Shown here: positions 7,950 to 16,489 of the stretch, one piece after another
How positions within the stretch are numbered: the first letter of the stretch is position 1
Layout: the number at the start of each line of letters is the position of its first letter
NCBI GenBank assembly: GCA_045576855.1
Contig: JAZNHG010000015.1
Coordinates: forward strand, 6,852 to 70,851
Reading direction: 5' to 3'
DNA from: Colimorpha sp045576855
GTDB lineage: Bacteria; Bacteroidota; Bacteroidia; Bacteroidales; P3
DNA: 64,000 nt
Translations under genes and position numbers: made by a program
The notes under the pieces: model-generated
What the model saw: only the letters and a program-made list of their open reading frames with translations
Told to the model about the DNA's origin: nothing
The model's database searches: none

Positions 7950-9219
7950 TGATGATAGTGAGGCGTTTGTTGTTGTGCATCATGGGAATGTCGTCGACAA
8001 TAGTGACGATGACGTTTGTTTGTAGTAGATTATGCCAATAGTTGATTATCTTTTCTTTGTCGGACTCGGAGTATTCTTCATTCACGGTAATCATGAATTC
8101 CACATATCCATCCTTCCGCTTAATCATACGGTAAGCTGTCACCGAGGTGACCTGGCTGGCAAAGAAGGTTGTGAGGTTGTGGATGGTAATGGTCTGTCCG
8201 CTCACGGTCAACAGACATTCGCATTGCCGTCCCAGTATGCGCTGAATGTGACCGTTCTGAACCTCTACAAGGTCCTGCGTGTCATAGCGAATGAACGGGT
8301 GAGCAAGGTTCCATAGGTCGGTGCTGACCACACGCCCGATGCCGTCATTGATGGGTTGTCCAGCGTCGTTCAGCACTTCAATGATGCCGTAGTAGCTACA
8401 CACGTGGTAACCATCGTGGGCCGGAGTCTCGTAGGTGTTGGGTGTGCCTTCGCAACTATATGAGTCGATGATGTCACAACCGAAGGCTCTTTCAATCTCC
8501 TCGCGGTAAGAGGAGGTAAGGGTGGACCCGGTAGTGAAGATGTGTTGTGGCCGGTGGTAGAATCCGCTATGGCTGTTGCGGTATTGTGCCAGTAGGTGGA
8601 GCGGGGCAGGGTAGGAGCGGATTTGGCAGGGCTTGGTGTGTTCAATCTGGTTTAGAATGTCAGTCAGAGTCTCATCGGTGATGGAGTAGAACGGGAGGTA
8701 GATACAATTGTTGATTCTGTCCTGTAGTGCTTTCATCCGATTGTTACGCTTGCCATTGGTAATCTTCATGTAACGTGAACCAAGCCTGTAGCCGGCTTGG
8801 TACCAGGTGCGCAGTTTGGAGGCCATGTTGACCGAGTAGGAGAGCCGTGTCTCATAGAAGGTGAAGGGCTCGCCGGTGGAACCGCTGGAGCGTGAGATGA
8901 GGCGTTCGCGTTCGGGAAACCCCTCGGCGGCAAAGCGACCGATGCCTTCGCGGCGCATGAGGGCTTTGTCCACGATGGGCAGTTGATCAAGGGTGGCGCT
9001 GCGTGGGTTGATGCCATGCGAGTGGAACCAGTCTCGGTAGAAGGGTACCTTTTCGGCTGCGTATTGCAGCAGCATTGTGAGACGTTCTTGTTGGAAGTCA
9101 TGCATCTGCTCGTCGTTCCAGCCTTCGGCCTCACGCAGCAGTCGCAGGTATTTGTGCACGCTTTCGCCTTTCAGCAGGTCGCTCAGCGGCAGTATGATGT
9201 GTTCATGAAGGAATGCCAT
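7933..9219 (-). CDS. CapK/PaaK-like adenylate-forming ligase
   Basis: 428 residues from ATG at 9217-9219. A longer open frame upstream is only overlap with the preceding gene; MAFLHEHIILPLSDLL is the natural N-terminus. The AMP-binding motif is SRSSGSTGEPFTFYE. Later parts VSTDLWNLAHPFIRYDTQDL and the C-terminal ligase lid follow the phenylacetate-CoA ligase/CapK pattern. CapK-like enzymes in capsule loci presumably activate a carboxylic acid as an adenylate for attachment to the glycan. Here the gene stands directly before two FemAB-like transferases, which makes an acyl or aminoacyl decoration route plausible. It overlaps the upstream glycosyltransferase by 17 bp. Confidence 0.85.
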   Translation of the reverse strand: MAFLHEHIILPLSDLLKGESVHKYLRLLREAEGWNDEQMHDFQQERLTMLLQYAAEKVPFYRDWFHSHGINPRSATLDQLPIVDKALMRREGIGRFAAEGFPERERLISRSSGSTGEPFTFYETRLSYSVNMASKLRTWYQAGYRLGSRYMKITNGKRNNRMKALQDRINNCIYLPFYSITDETLTDILNQIEHTKPCQIRSYPAPLHLLAQYRNSHSGFYHRPQHIFTTGSTLTSSYREEIERAFGCDIIDSYSCEGTPNTYETPAHDGYHVCSYYGIIEVLNDAGQPINDGIGRVVSTDLWNLAHPFIRYDTQDLVEVQNGHIQRILGRQCECLLTVSGQTITIHNLTTFFASQVTSVTAYRMIKRKDGYVEFMITVNEEYSESDKEKIINYWHNLLQTNVIVTIVDDIPMMHNNKRLTIINETTD

Positions 9220-10219
9220 AGGCGATGTATAGTTTGTCTTTGACGTTGGTCCACTGGTAGCGGTCCACCTCCTGTCGGGCCCTACGGACGATGGCGAGGC
9301 ATTCGTCCGGGTGCGCCACGGTCCACAGCATTTGCTCGGCCAGTTGGTTGGCATTATCGCTGTCGAAGAGCAGTCCGGTCTTTCCGTTCTCGATCATGTA
9401 TGGTACGCCGCCCACGCGCGACGAGATGACCAGCAGGCCGGCATTCATGGCCTCGAGCAGCGACACCGGCATGTTGTCTACCTTTGGGGCGGAGAGCATG
9501 ATGTCGGCACGGTCCAGTTGGCGGTATATCTCGCTGTTGTCCACTCGGCCGGTGAAGGTGACATTGTGCAGCCCCATATCGTTGACCACTTGCTCTAATG
9601 CCTCGTGCTGCGAGCCGTGGCCGACCAGCGTAAGTGTTGCTTCCGGTAGTTGTTCCTGTACCCGTTGGAAGGCCCGCAGGATGCAGGGTATATTGTAGAG
9701 CGGCTCGTGTGCGCGTACACAGATAAAGTTGGGTTTCACCGATGTGCGTTCGCGATAGTGTGTTCCATCCAACTCTATGATATTGGGGATGACAGTGTAG
9801 GGTATCTGGTGCTGGTCGAATACCTGCGCCAGGAATCCCGAGAGGACGATGTTCTGGTCGGTACGCATCAGGTAATGTCGCACCAGTCGTGAGTGCTGGT
9901 CGAAGAAACGCTCTCCACCACCTCCGTGGTAGGTCAGCACGATGCGCTTCTTCAGTCTGCGGCCTACGGCTATGCCAACCACTGCCGGCAGAAATCCCCA
10001 GCTGGAACAGCAATGGATGTGCAGCACGTCGTAATTTTTCGCTACTCTATGTAGGCGACGTAGTAGCCCCAGCCGCCAGAAGAAAGACCCTTTCGTGGAG
10101 AATATGTCGGCGGTGTGGCCTTCCTTCTGCAGTTTGCGTTGCAGAATCTCCACCTGTCCAGAGATTCCTCCGACATCGGGCTTATAATTGCATATCAATA
10201 GAATATTGGATATAGCCAT
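9203..10219 (-). CDS. Glycosyltransferase family 4 (GT-B)
   Basis: 338 residues. The N-terminal donor-free domain starts LLICNYKPDVGGISGQVEIL with the GG loop of retaining GT4 enzymes. LTYHGGGGERFFD lies in the middle of the first domain. The C-terminal nucleotide-sugar motif is MPVSLLEAMNAGLLVISSRV (EX7E type, about 256-275), followed by GGVPYMIENGKTGLLF. Cytoplasmic, no membrane helix. It is preceded by an AT-rich family C repeat at 10221-10258. It should add one sugar of the repeat unit; the specificity is not predictable. Confidence 0.9.
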   Translation of the reverse strand: MAISNILLICNYKPDVGGISGQVEILQRKLQKEGHTADIFSTKGSFFWRLGLLRRLHRVAKNYDVLHIHCCSSWGFLPAVVGIAVGRRLKKRIVLTYHGGGGERFFDQHSRLVRHYLMRTDQNIVLSGFLAQVFDQHQIPYTVIPNIIELDGTHYRERTSVKPNFICVRAHEPLYNIPCILRAFQRVQEQLPEATLTLVGHGSQHEALEQVVNDMGLHNVTFTGRVDNSEIYRQLDRADIMLSAPKVDNMPVSLLEAMNAGLLVISSRVGGVPYMIENGKTGLLFDSDNANQLAEQMLWTVAHPDECLAIVRRARQEVDRYQWTNVKDKLYIAYGIPS

Positions 10220-10220
10220 C

Positions 10221-10258
10221 CTCTAATTGTTCTTTTTGTTCTGATTGAGAAATAAGCT
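10221..10258. repeat. Family C AT-rich repeat, copy between GT4 and the polymerase-like gene
   Basis: It contains ttctttttgttctgattgag (about 10229-10248), the right arm of the family C inverted repeat. The next gene's stop (tta at 10259-10261) follows at once. Confidence 0.8.
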
Positions 10259-11662
10259 TTAGAACAGTCCGCGGGAGCCGAGTTTGAAGAATGCCCAGGC
10301 AATGACCATCACCGGCACGACATAGTACCAAAGCTTTACGTACCTATAGTTCTTGGCATTGAGTTGTGAGATGCCGAAGGCTGCCATGATGAGCAACCCC
10401 GGCAGGGCTGGCAGCAGGAATCGTTCAGAGTTGGCGAATCCGCTTGCCGAGAGGATGCCGAGATAGGTGATTACAAACGAGCCAATCAAGCTGAGGTTGC
10501 GCCAGTTTTTTGTGACGAAGATGGCGCTGAAGACAGCCAGCAGCACGAAGCCTCCGAAGAAGTTGCGCACGTAGTTGCCACCGCTGATCATCTGCTGGGT
10601 GTACTGCTCGTCCACGTCGACCATCGTCGGGAACGGCATCACGAACATGATGGGTGCCATCACCGAACCGGTGGCATACTTGGCCCACTGGTTGCCGCGC
10701 ACGGTCTGTGAGTATCGCTTGGCTTCCTGATTGGATTCGCGGTCGTCCCATGTGGCTTGCACCTCGGTGCTGATGGTGCCTCCGGTCAGCGTGACCACGG
10801 CCAGCACACCCCAGGCGATGAGCATGATACGTTTGCCGCGACCTACGATGGACGTGTTGGTGAACACCAGCGCTGTGACGAACGAGAATACTGCTGCACC
10901 ACCCAGCACCGTACGGAATGAGAAAAGGCTGACGGCCAACACAAGAGGGACAGCGATAGTGAGTACGTTATATTTCTTGCTGCGCAGCAGATAGTCGGCT
11001 CGCTCCAGGAATGCCACCAACAGGAATATCATGAAGGACTCTTTCAAGTGTAGTCCGCAGTAGAAAATCAAGTTGGGCATGAAGCAGCAGAAGATGGCGG
11101 CCATGCGGGCGGTTTTCTCGTTGATGCAGCGCTTGGACAGCAGATAGATTAGCAGCGCTGTGGCGGCACTGAAGATGCTGTTCACCAATCGCGGCAGCAG
11201 GATGCTGTAGCCTGTAATCTTCGATAGCACAGCGAGGTAGAATACATAGCCAGAGTCGGAGATACTTTCAGAGACGACGAACAGGTAGTGCCACATGATG
11301 CTGATGGGTGCAGGATGGTAGCCCATCGACTCTTCGTAGTACCAGACAGAGTCGCCCGCCGAGAACTCGAACGGCATGCCTGTCTTCTGGGTGTAATAGA
11401 TGTATGCGAAAATGGCCCAGGCCCACCGTAAACCCAGTGCGGTGAGGAAAAGGTTGCGCATCAGCGCTTTCTCGGGGATGTCTTGCCACTTGCGTCCGCA
11501 GTAGGAGCTCAGCATGAAGAATCCCACCACCCACATGATGCCCATCAGGATGAACTCCCACGACATGGCATGGCGGATAAACAACAAACTGACGGCAGCC
11601 AGCGACCCCAGGTAGAGGTAGATGGCAGTGGTGGATATTTTCTTGGGAAGATATGGTATCAT
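10259..11662 (-). CDS. Polytopic membrane protein, candidate polymerase (Wzy) or GT-C transferase
   Basis: 467 residues with about 11-12 hydrophobic segments spread over the whole length. It starts IPYLPKKISTTAIYLYLGSL and has a long soluble loop at about 300-370 (WDDRESNQEAKRYSQTVRGN and following). An acidic/His loop (GDSVWYYEESMGYHPAPIS, about 103-121) stands between early helices, as in GT39/Wzy-like proteins. No sequence signature decides between O-antigen polymerase and a GT-C mannosyltransferase-like enzyme. No other gene in the window looks like a polymerase. Its upstream neighbour is the GT32 gene. Confidence 0.6.
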   Translation of the reverse strand: MIPYLPKKISTTAIYLYLGSLAAVSLLFIRHAMSWEFILMGIMWVVGFFMLSSYCGRKWQDIPEKALMRNLFLTALGLRWAWAIFAYIYYTQKTGMPFEFSAGDSVWYYEESMGYHPAPISIMWHYLFVVSESISDSGYVFYLAVLSKITGYSILLPRLVNSIFSAATALLIYLLSKRCINEKTARMAAIFCCFMPNLIFYCGLHLKESFMIFLLVAFLERADYLLRSKKYNVLTIAVPLVLAVSLFSFRTVLGGAAVFSFVTALVFTNTSIVGRGKRIMLIAWGVLAVVTLTGGTISTEVQATWDDRESNQEAKRYSQTVRGNQWAKYATGSVMAPIMFVMPFPTMVDVDEQYTQQMISGGNYVRNFFGGFVLLAVFSAIFVTKNWRNLSLIGSFVITYLGILSASGFANSERFLLPALPGLLIMAAFGISQLNAKNYRYVKLWYYVVPVMVIAWAFFKLGSRGLF

Positions 11663-11686
11663 GATTGTATGATTGGTGACGAGCGA

Positions 11687-12418
11687 TTAGTGATTGATGC
11701 CTTCGAGGTGGCGCTTTAGTTTTATAAGGCGAGTCATGTTCTTTTGTCCGACTAGCTGCAGCACGAGCCCTTTCCAACCCTTGCGGGATTTCTCATTCCA
11801 AGAGCCCATGAAGTGGTGGTCGCAGTAGGTGTTCTCTGTCCGTAGGTACTCACCCGTGGTCTGCTTCGGACAGAAGTATTCCGAGGGGAATACGGTCAGG
11901 TCTTTGTATTGGCTTCGTTTGCCGTCGCAGACAAAACCGTGGGCTTTCATGATGGCGGTGATGCGCTGGGTGTTGGTGGTGGTGTCCAGCGAACCGTCCT
12001 CACGACGGAAGTGCAGACCGTCGTAGGCATATAGTTGCTCTTCAACCCATTCGCCACCGGCTTCGCTGGCCATCAGGCCGGTGACGGGCGGCTTGTGCTT
12101 GCTGCCCTCGTAGCCGGTGAAGGCGCCGAGGTGCAGCAGGTCGTCGAGGGGTTTCAGTATCTCCACGTCGGTGTCCATGTACACGCCACCCTCGGTGCTG
12201 AGAGCATAGAGGCGCACATAGTCGGTCACGAAAGCGTATTTTCTGGCGGCATAGGCTTCTTTGGTGTAGGGAACGCTGTCGACGTCGAAAATGTCCTCGT
12301 TCCAGAGCTTGTAGTTCCAGTCGGGCATGTGCCGGTGCCACGAGGCGATGCAGTCTTTGGCCAGTTGCGGCATCTCGCCCCGGCCAAACCAGCAATAGTG
12401 TATCGTTTTGGGTATCAT
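11687..12418 (-). CDS. GT32-type glycosyltransferase (capsular sugar transferase with DXD motif)
   Basis: 243 residues. The N-terminus IPKTIHYCWFGRGEMP is diagnostic of the DXD-sugar-transferase (Gly_transf_sug) family. The catalytic DXD is D82-T-D84 in GGVYMDTDVEIL. The acceptor half contains TGYEGSKHKPPVTGLMASEA. It ends with a basic, amphipathic tail (NMTRLIKLKRHLEGINH). It is a retaining GT-A enzyme without membrane helices. Its start overlaps the stop of the upstream glycosyltransferase by 4 bp (ATGA). Confidence 0.9.
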   Translation of the reverse strand: MIPKTIHYCWFGRGEMPQLAKDCIASWHRHMPDWNYKLWNEDIFDVDSVPYTKEAYAARKYAFVTDYVRLYALSTEGGVYMDTDVEILKPLDDLLHLGAFTGYEGSKHKPPVTGLMASEAGGEWVEEQLYAYDGLHFRREDGSLDTTTNTQRITAIMKAHGFVCDGKRSQYKDLTVFPSEYFCPKQTTGEYLRTENTYCDHHFMGSWNEKSRKGWKGLVLQLVGQKNMTRLIKLKRHLEGINH

Positions 12419-13419
12419 ATTCCTAATAGTTTCAGTGAGGCTTCGGGCGTGCCGTAGAGCAACCAGTATTCATGGATATTGGTTTCCAATGTGCGCCTAT
12501 AATCAGGATGGGAAAGCATGTATTCAATGGCGTCTGCCATCTCTTCCCGGTCTGTGCCGGTGATGTGTATGTGTTTGCCGTGAACCAGTGGCGCCGGCAG
12601 GTCGTTCGATAACTGGGTGGACAGTATGGCTTTGCCGAGGGCCATGTATTCGCCGAGCTTCCAGCCGTGGCAGTCCCAATAGGCCGGGGTGTTGAATACC
12701 AGTGTGGACTCTTTGGTCTTCTGGAGGCATGCAAGGCTGGGCATGCGCTGCGAAAGGCAGTCGGCAAACAGGGCTGCGGAGGGGTTCTTCGGCGAGGCTA
12801 CAAGCCCTCCCTCGAATCGGACGCCAGTCCCCAGACCGTGGCAGGCGCGGATGAAACAGGCCCGTCGCAGGTTGACTCCCGCGTCGTTGCGGTTCCATTC
12901 GTCGCTTTGCCACAGGGTGGAGAGGTGGAAGATATAGTTGTCGTGCGCCTGTTGCGGGCTGTATTTCGCCAGTGGCGGTCGTTGCAGCATCCTTTTCCAG
13001 CACCCCAGGTACTTGCGTTTGGACCGTTGGGTGCCGACCACACCCGCGACAGCACATATCCAAGCCTGCCAGGGGGAGGTGTAGCGGATGGCAAACGAGG
13101 AGCAGAGGGATACAAGCTTGCCCTGCTGCGACTCCGGCGTCTTGGCCCGATTGGCATTGACGCTGCCGTAGACGTCGCACCAGTCGTACAGCCTTTCGTT
13201 TATCCGGTAGCTGTCGTTGGTGTCTATGACATAGCGCTTTTCGCCGCCGCCGTCCTGCACGATGAACCTCATGGTGCGGGTGGCGCGGTCTGCGTTGGGC
13301 AGCTCTTCAAAGGCTTTCCGATGGAAAACCACGCTCGAATGGCCAAAGCGGTCGATGAGTCCCTTGATGTAGAAACTCATGTATTGGATGTCATCTTCGG
13401 GGTCGATAAGGACTTTCAT
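12415..13419 (-). CDS. Glycosyltransferase-like protein (GT-B C-terminal half)
   Basis: 334 residues from ATG at 13417-13419, which overlaps the preceding stop as ATGA; the longer frame reaching 13908 is overlap with that gene. The N-terminal part MKVLIDPEDDIQYMSFYIKG has no family signature that I recognise. The C-terminal part WDCHGWKLGEYMALGKAILS (about 266-285) followed by HIHITGTDREEMADAIEYML is the usual GT-B donor-site and tail pattern. Probably a cytoplasmic glycosyltransferase of the polysaccharide pathway. Confidence 0.7.
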   Translation of the reverse strand: MKVLIDPEDDIQYMSFYIKGLIDRFGHSSVVFHRKAFEELPNADRATRTMRFIVQDGGGEKRYVIDTNDSYRINERLYDWCDVYGSVNANRAKTPESQQGKLVSLCSSFAIRYTSPWQAWICAVAGVVGTQRSKRKYLGCWKRMLQRPPLAKYSPQQAHDNYIFHLSTLWQSDEWNRNDAGVNLRRACFIRACHGLGTGVRFEGGLVASPKNPSAALFADCLSQRMPSLACLQKTKESTLVFNTPAYWDCHGWKLGEYMALGKAILSTQLSNDLPAPLVHGKHIHITGTDREEMADAIEYMLSHPDYRRTLETNIHEYWLLYGTPEASLKLLGI

Positions 13420-14531
13420 CTGATGAGTCGTTGTTTGATACGTGAGCCTGTTCTGAGGATGAAGTGCCTCAGACGCAGCAGCCAGACGGGCCAGCGGTAC
13501 ATGCGGCGCGTCTGGGCGGGTTGGCGGAGCCAGTCTACCTTGGCCAGCTCGGTGCGGGCGGCGCTGCGGTAGCGGCGGTCCAGCAGGTAGTTCATCAGGC
13601 TGTAGCAGCGCAGGTTGTCGATGAGTTGCTTGTAGTCGGGGTTGCTTTTTTCCAATGGCTCGTATTCTCCGAGTTGCCACAGCATGTGCCGTTCGGGTGG
13701 GTGCAGGCGGTGGGTGCCGCGGTGGGCGATGTCCACGTCCTGGTTGTAGTTGGCCAGGGGTTTGTTCAGCAGTACGGTCTTGTGTGTTAGGGCTATGCGC
13801 AGCCATAGCAGGAAGTCTTCGCCGAGGGTGATGCCCAAGGGGAATCCCCCAGCCTCGTCGAAGACCCGGCGGGGTATGCAGACCGTGATGGAAGTCAGCG
13901 GCATGCAAAGCGTCCGGGCGTAGACCTGGCAGTAGTTGATTTCGCCTTCTGTGAAGCCCTTATCTACTCCGATGGGTGCCAGCCGTCGGTGGCCGTTTTT
14001 GACTATCCAATAGGCCGAGCCGTAGATGCCTGCGTCAGGGTAACGTTCTATGAGGGCGGCCATTTCCGCGAGGAAGGTGGGCTCCCACCAGTCGTCGGCG
14101 TCGAGGAAGCAGAGGTAGGGCGGCGCAAGCGCCGCCTCACGGGACAAAGCCGCGGGGCCGCGGGGCGGGGATGCTTGTGCTGCACAGGGCGGCGCGAGCG
14201 CCTCACGGGACAAAGCGGTTTTCTCGTTTGGCTCTTTGGTTGCCGGGGCGGGAGCGGCGGGGGCGTGGCTTTCGTCCTGCGGGCCGGCGCTTGCGCCGGA
14301 CATGGCTACTCCCTGGTTGCGGGCGGCGCTGACGCCGGCGTTCGCCTGCCGCACCAGCCGGATGCGCGGGTCGGCAATGGCGGCCACAATGTCGCCACCG
14401 CCATCGGTGCTGCCATCATCGACCACGATGAGTTCCCAGTCCCGACAGGTCTGCCCCACGACGCTCGCCACGGCCTTGCGGACGTAGGGCGCCTTGTTGT
14501 AGAGCGGCATGACGATGGTGAAGCGGGTCAT
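13416..14531 (-). CDS. GT2 glycosyltransferase carrying an in-frame palindromic-repeat insertion
   Basis: 371 residues from ATG at 14529-14531. The catalytic GT-A core is clear: TIVMPLYNKAPYVRKAV, VVDDGSTDGG (about 37-46), AARNQGVA (69-76) and DADDWW (144-149). In ordinary GT2 proteins about 10 residues separate ARN and DADD. Here about 62 residues rich in Ala, Pro and Ser (77-138) are inserted, encoded by three family B palindromes at 14118-14303. The frame is kept and the motifs on both sides are intact, so the enzyme may still fold with a surface loop. The rest includes EDFLLWLRIALTHK. It overlaps both neighbours by 4 bp. Confidence 0.88.
   Translation of the reverse strand: MTRFTIVMPLYNKAPYVRKAVASVVGQTCRDWELIVVDDGSTDGGGDIVAAIADPRIRLVRQANAGVSAARNQGVAMSGASAGPQDESHAPAAPAPATKEPNEKTALSREALAPPCAAQASPPRGPAALSREAALAPPYLCFLDADDWWEPTFLAEMAALIERYPDAGIYGSAYWIVKNGHRRLAPIGVDKGFTEGEINYCQVYARTLCMPLTSITVCIPRRVFDEAGGFPLGITLGEDFLLWLRIALTHKTVLLNKPLANYNQDVDIAHRGTHRLHPPERHMLWQLGEYEPLEKSNPDYKQLIDNLRCYSLMNYLLDRRYRSAARTELAKVDWLRQPAQTRRMYRWPVWLLRLRHFILRTGSRIKQRLIR
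14118..14303. repeat. Family B palindromes inside a glycosyltransferase gene
   Basis: Two copies read hairpin then gggacaaagc: 14119-14150 (hairpin ggcggcgcaagcgccgcc) and 14186-14216 (ggcgcgagcgcc). A third, inverted copy at 14268-14299 has ctttcgtcctgc followed by hairpin ccggcgcttgcgccgg. The block length is a multiple of three (186 bp) and it has no stop codon in the gene's frame. Confidence 0.9.
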
Positions 14532-15610
14532 TGTTTCATGGAGTTTTGGCTGCGCACGACGGCGAAGCGGTCTTTCAGCCGCAGGAAGGGGCTCTCGAAG
14601 AAGCGGTAGGACAGCCATGCCAGCAGCAGGGTGGCCAGGGTGACGACGGTGTATATGACGGCGGTGGCGATGCCGTCGGGCAGGTCGATTTCCAGGCTGC
14701 GGTAGAGGCCCGACAGCAGGTATATCAGCAGCGGATGGATGACATAGATGCCGTAGGATATCTTGCCAACGAAGTCGCACACTTTGTTTTCCAGATTGAT
14801 GATGGGGCGGTGCAACTGGCTCATGATGCAGACCAATGCCAGCAGGGCGATGGCTTGCGTTCTCACTGGCGCAGGAATGAGGCCGGCCCACGGCTGGGAG
14901 AAGCATAGCGCCAGCAGACAGATAACCCCAAGTGTTCGGTTGCCCAGCAGGCGGTTGAACCATGCGCTCCGTGTGAAGTAGAGTATGGCGCCGATGGCGC
15001 CGAGCATCATGCAGTCGAACCGTGTGACGGCGAAGAAGCGGTAGGCGACGGTGGTGCCCCAGGCGAGGTAGATGCCCCATTTGCACGCGAGCCATACGGC
15101 ACACAGCGCGATGGCGGAGGCGAGCAGCCGGCGCGTCGTTCCGCGGGCGCCTTTGACCAGCCACGGCCAGAAGAGGTAGAACTGCTCCTCCACTCCGATG
15201 CTCCAGTAGTGGACGATGGGCCAGATGCCGGCCGTGAGGATGAACGGTATGTTGGCGCCGAAGAAGAGGTAGTAGCCCAGGTTGGGGTCGTTCCATGTGG
15301 CGGTGACGGTCAGCGCGACGGCCATGTAGGCGTAGTATATGGGCCATATGCGCAGTATGCGCCGCATGTAGAATTTGGGGATGCTGACGGTGTGGCTCCG
15401 CTCCTGCTCGTTGAGCAGGAGGTAGGTGATGAGGAATCCGCTGATGACGAAGAACATAGTGACCCCGTCGGCCACCACCGGCAGCTGCAGCCCGCGGGTG
15501 CCCCACCGTCCGAAGGTGTCCTGGAATGTGTGGCTCCACATGACGGAGAGGGCGGCGATGGCCCGCAGTCCGTTGAGCCCTGGCAGGTGTATGCTGTGGT
15601 TGCTGTTCAC
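14528..15610 (-). CDS. Acyltransferase family 3 (AT3) polysaccharide O-acetyltransferase
   Basis: 360 residues from a GTG at 15608-15610 that overlaps the upstream TGA (GTGA). The longer upstream frame belongs to the shadow of DUF6266. It starts LPGLNGLRAIAALSVMWSHT, the R/H signature of AT3 membrane acyltransferases, and has YWSIGVEEQFYLFWPWLV at about 145-162. About ten membrane helices follow, ending in a basic tail (RFFESPFLRLKDRF). It should transfer an acyl group, usually acetyl, onto the growing glycan in the inner membrane. It has no SGNH extension, so it is the short form. Confidence 0.9.
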   Translation of the reverse strand: MNSNHSIHLPGLNGLRAIAALSVMWSHTFQDTFGRWGTRGLQLPVVADGVTMFFVISGFLITYLLLNEQERSHTVSIPKFYMRRILRIWPIYYAYMAVALTVTATWNDPNLGYYLFFGANIPFILTAGIWPIVHYWSIGVEEQFYLFWPWLVKGARGTTRRLLASAIALCAVWLACKWGIYLAWGTTVAYRFFAVTRFDCMMLGAIGAILYFTRSAWFNRLLGNRTLGVICLLALCFSQPWAGLIPAPVRTQAIALLALVCIMSQLHRPIINLENKVCDFVGKISYGIYVIHPLLIYLLSGLYRSLEIDLPDGIATAVIYTVVTLATLLLAWLSYRFFESPFLRLKDRFAVVRSQNSMKQ

Positions 15611-16242
15611 GCGATGGGCAGTTGTATCAGTCCTAGATAGGTGGAGGGCGACGCCTGTCGGTCGGAATCCCAGCAGAAGCCGTAGAGGTGCACGTCGAGT
15701 CCGCGCCAGCCGTCGGGCAGCTGAAGGTCGGCCCTGTGCTGGCGGCGCCAGGCGGGCAGCGAGAGCTGTCCCCGGTGCAGGGCGGGGACGTGGGCGTAGA
15801 GCAGTACGTAGTCGGCGCCGTCGCTGCCCGGTTCGGGGCGGTAGCCGACGCTGAGGAGCAGCTGGTCGTCCAGCTGCGGCTGGCCGAAGTCGACGCCGGC
15901 CAGGCCGCCGTCTGCCACCTGCAGGGCGGGGTAGTCGACGTGCACCTCGCCGTCGCGCAGGCCGACGCACTGCTTGTTGCTGCCAATGAAGCAGTTATAT
16001 TCCGTGGTGCGGCGCTCGCCGGCGGGGCCGCGAAAGCCGATGCGGGCCACCTGCAGCATCTCCGTGCCCAGCCGCGCCAGGGTGCGGAAGAGCTGGCGTT
16101 GCTCCAGCTGCGCCGCGGTCTTGGGGTCGCGGGGGTAGCTGTTGGCCGAGCGCATGCACTCGATGCCTTTCCACTGGTAGCCGATGACGGTGCCCAGTTT
16201 GCCGTTGAATCCGTCCAGGATTCCGTGTTTTCCTTTTGCCAT
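15607..16242 (-). CDS. DUF6266 family protein
   Basis: 211 residues from ATG at 16240-16242; the longer frame to 16368 has no family support. The N-terminus MAKGKHGILDGFNGKLGTVI followed by GYQWKGIECMRS is the hallmark of the Bacteroidetes DUF6266 family. Its function is unknown; members are about 200 residues and often multicopy. Nothing links the family to polysaccharide synthesis, so its presence inside the operon, overlapping the AT3 gene by 4 bp, is odd. An imperfect -7-like element (TATATTGG, minus strand, about 16270-16277) lies 30 bp upstream, so it may have its own promoter. GC-rich and intact. Confidence 0.82.
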   Translation of the reverse strand: MAKGKHGILDGFNGKLGTVIGYQWKGIECMRSANSYPRDPKTAAQLEQRQLFRTLARLGTEMLQVARIGFRGPAGERRTTEYNCFIGSNKQCVGLRDGEVHVDYPALQVADGGLAGVDFGQPQLDDQLLLSVGYRPEPGSDGADYVLLYAHVPALHRGQLSLPAWRRQHRADLQLPDGWRGLDVHLYGFCWDSDRQASPSTYLGLIQLPIA

Positions 16243-16414
16243 AGTGTGTCGTTTTTGGTGATTATGGTCACCAATATAAGGGCTTTTTGGCAAATGGGCG
16301 CAAATCGTCCGCTGAAGTGACGTCAGTGTCCGGTAGGTGTACGCTGGTGTCTGCATGGGATGCCGCAAGGCGAGGGGTGTGCCGTGGCTGTTTTTCGGTG
16401 GTGCCGTCGAGGCG

Positions 16415-16483
16415 TCCGAAATGTTAAAATGGTAGGATGGTGGTAGGATGGTGGTAGGATGGTGGTAAGATGGTGGTAGGATG
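16415..16483 (+). repeat. 11-bp minisatellite with 14-bp core, copy 2 (five units)
   Basis: The core tccgaaatgttaaa is at 16415-16428, followed by five units (atggtaggatg, then gtggtaggatg with one A variant) at 16429-16483. It lies in the gap between wecB (stop at 16490) and DUF6266, in the opposite orientation to the copy at 1930-1998. Confidence 0.9.
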
Positions 16484-16489
16484 AGTGGG

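Noticed and set aside
13416..15539. Single 707-codon protein fusing an AT3 shadow and GT2
   Set aside because: The first half is out of frame with the AT3 gene, which is complete in another frame from GTG 15610; the GT2 starts at 14531 with the normal N-terminus.
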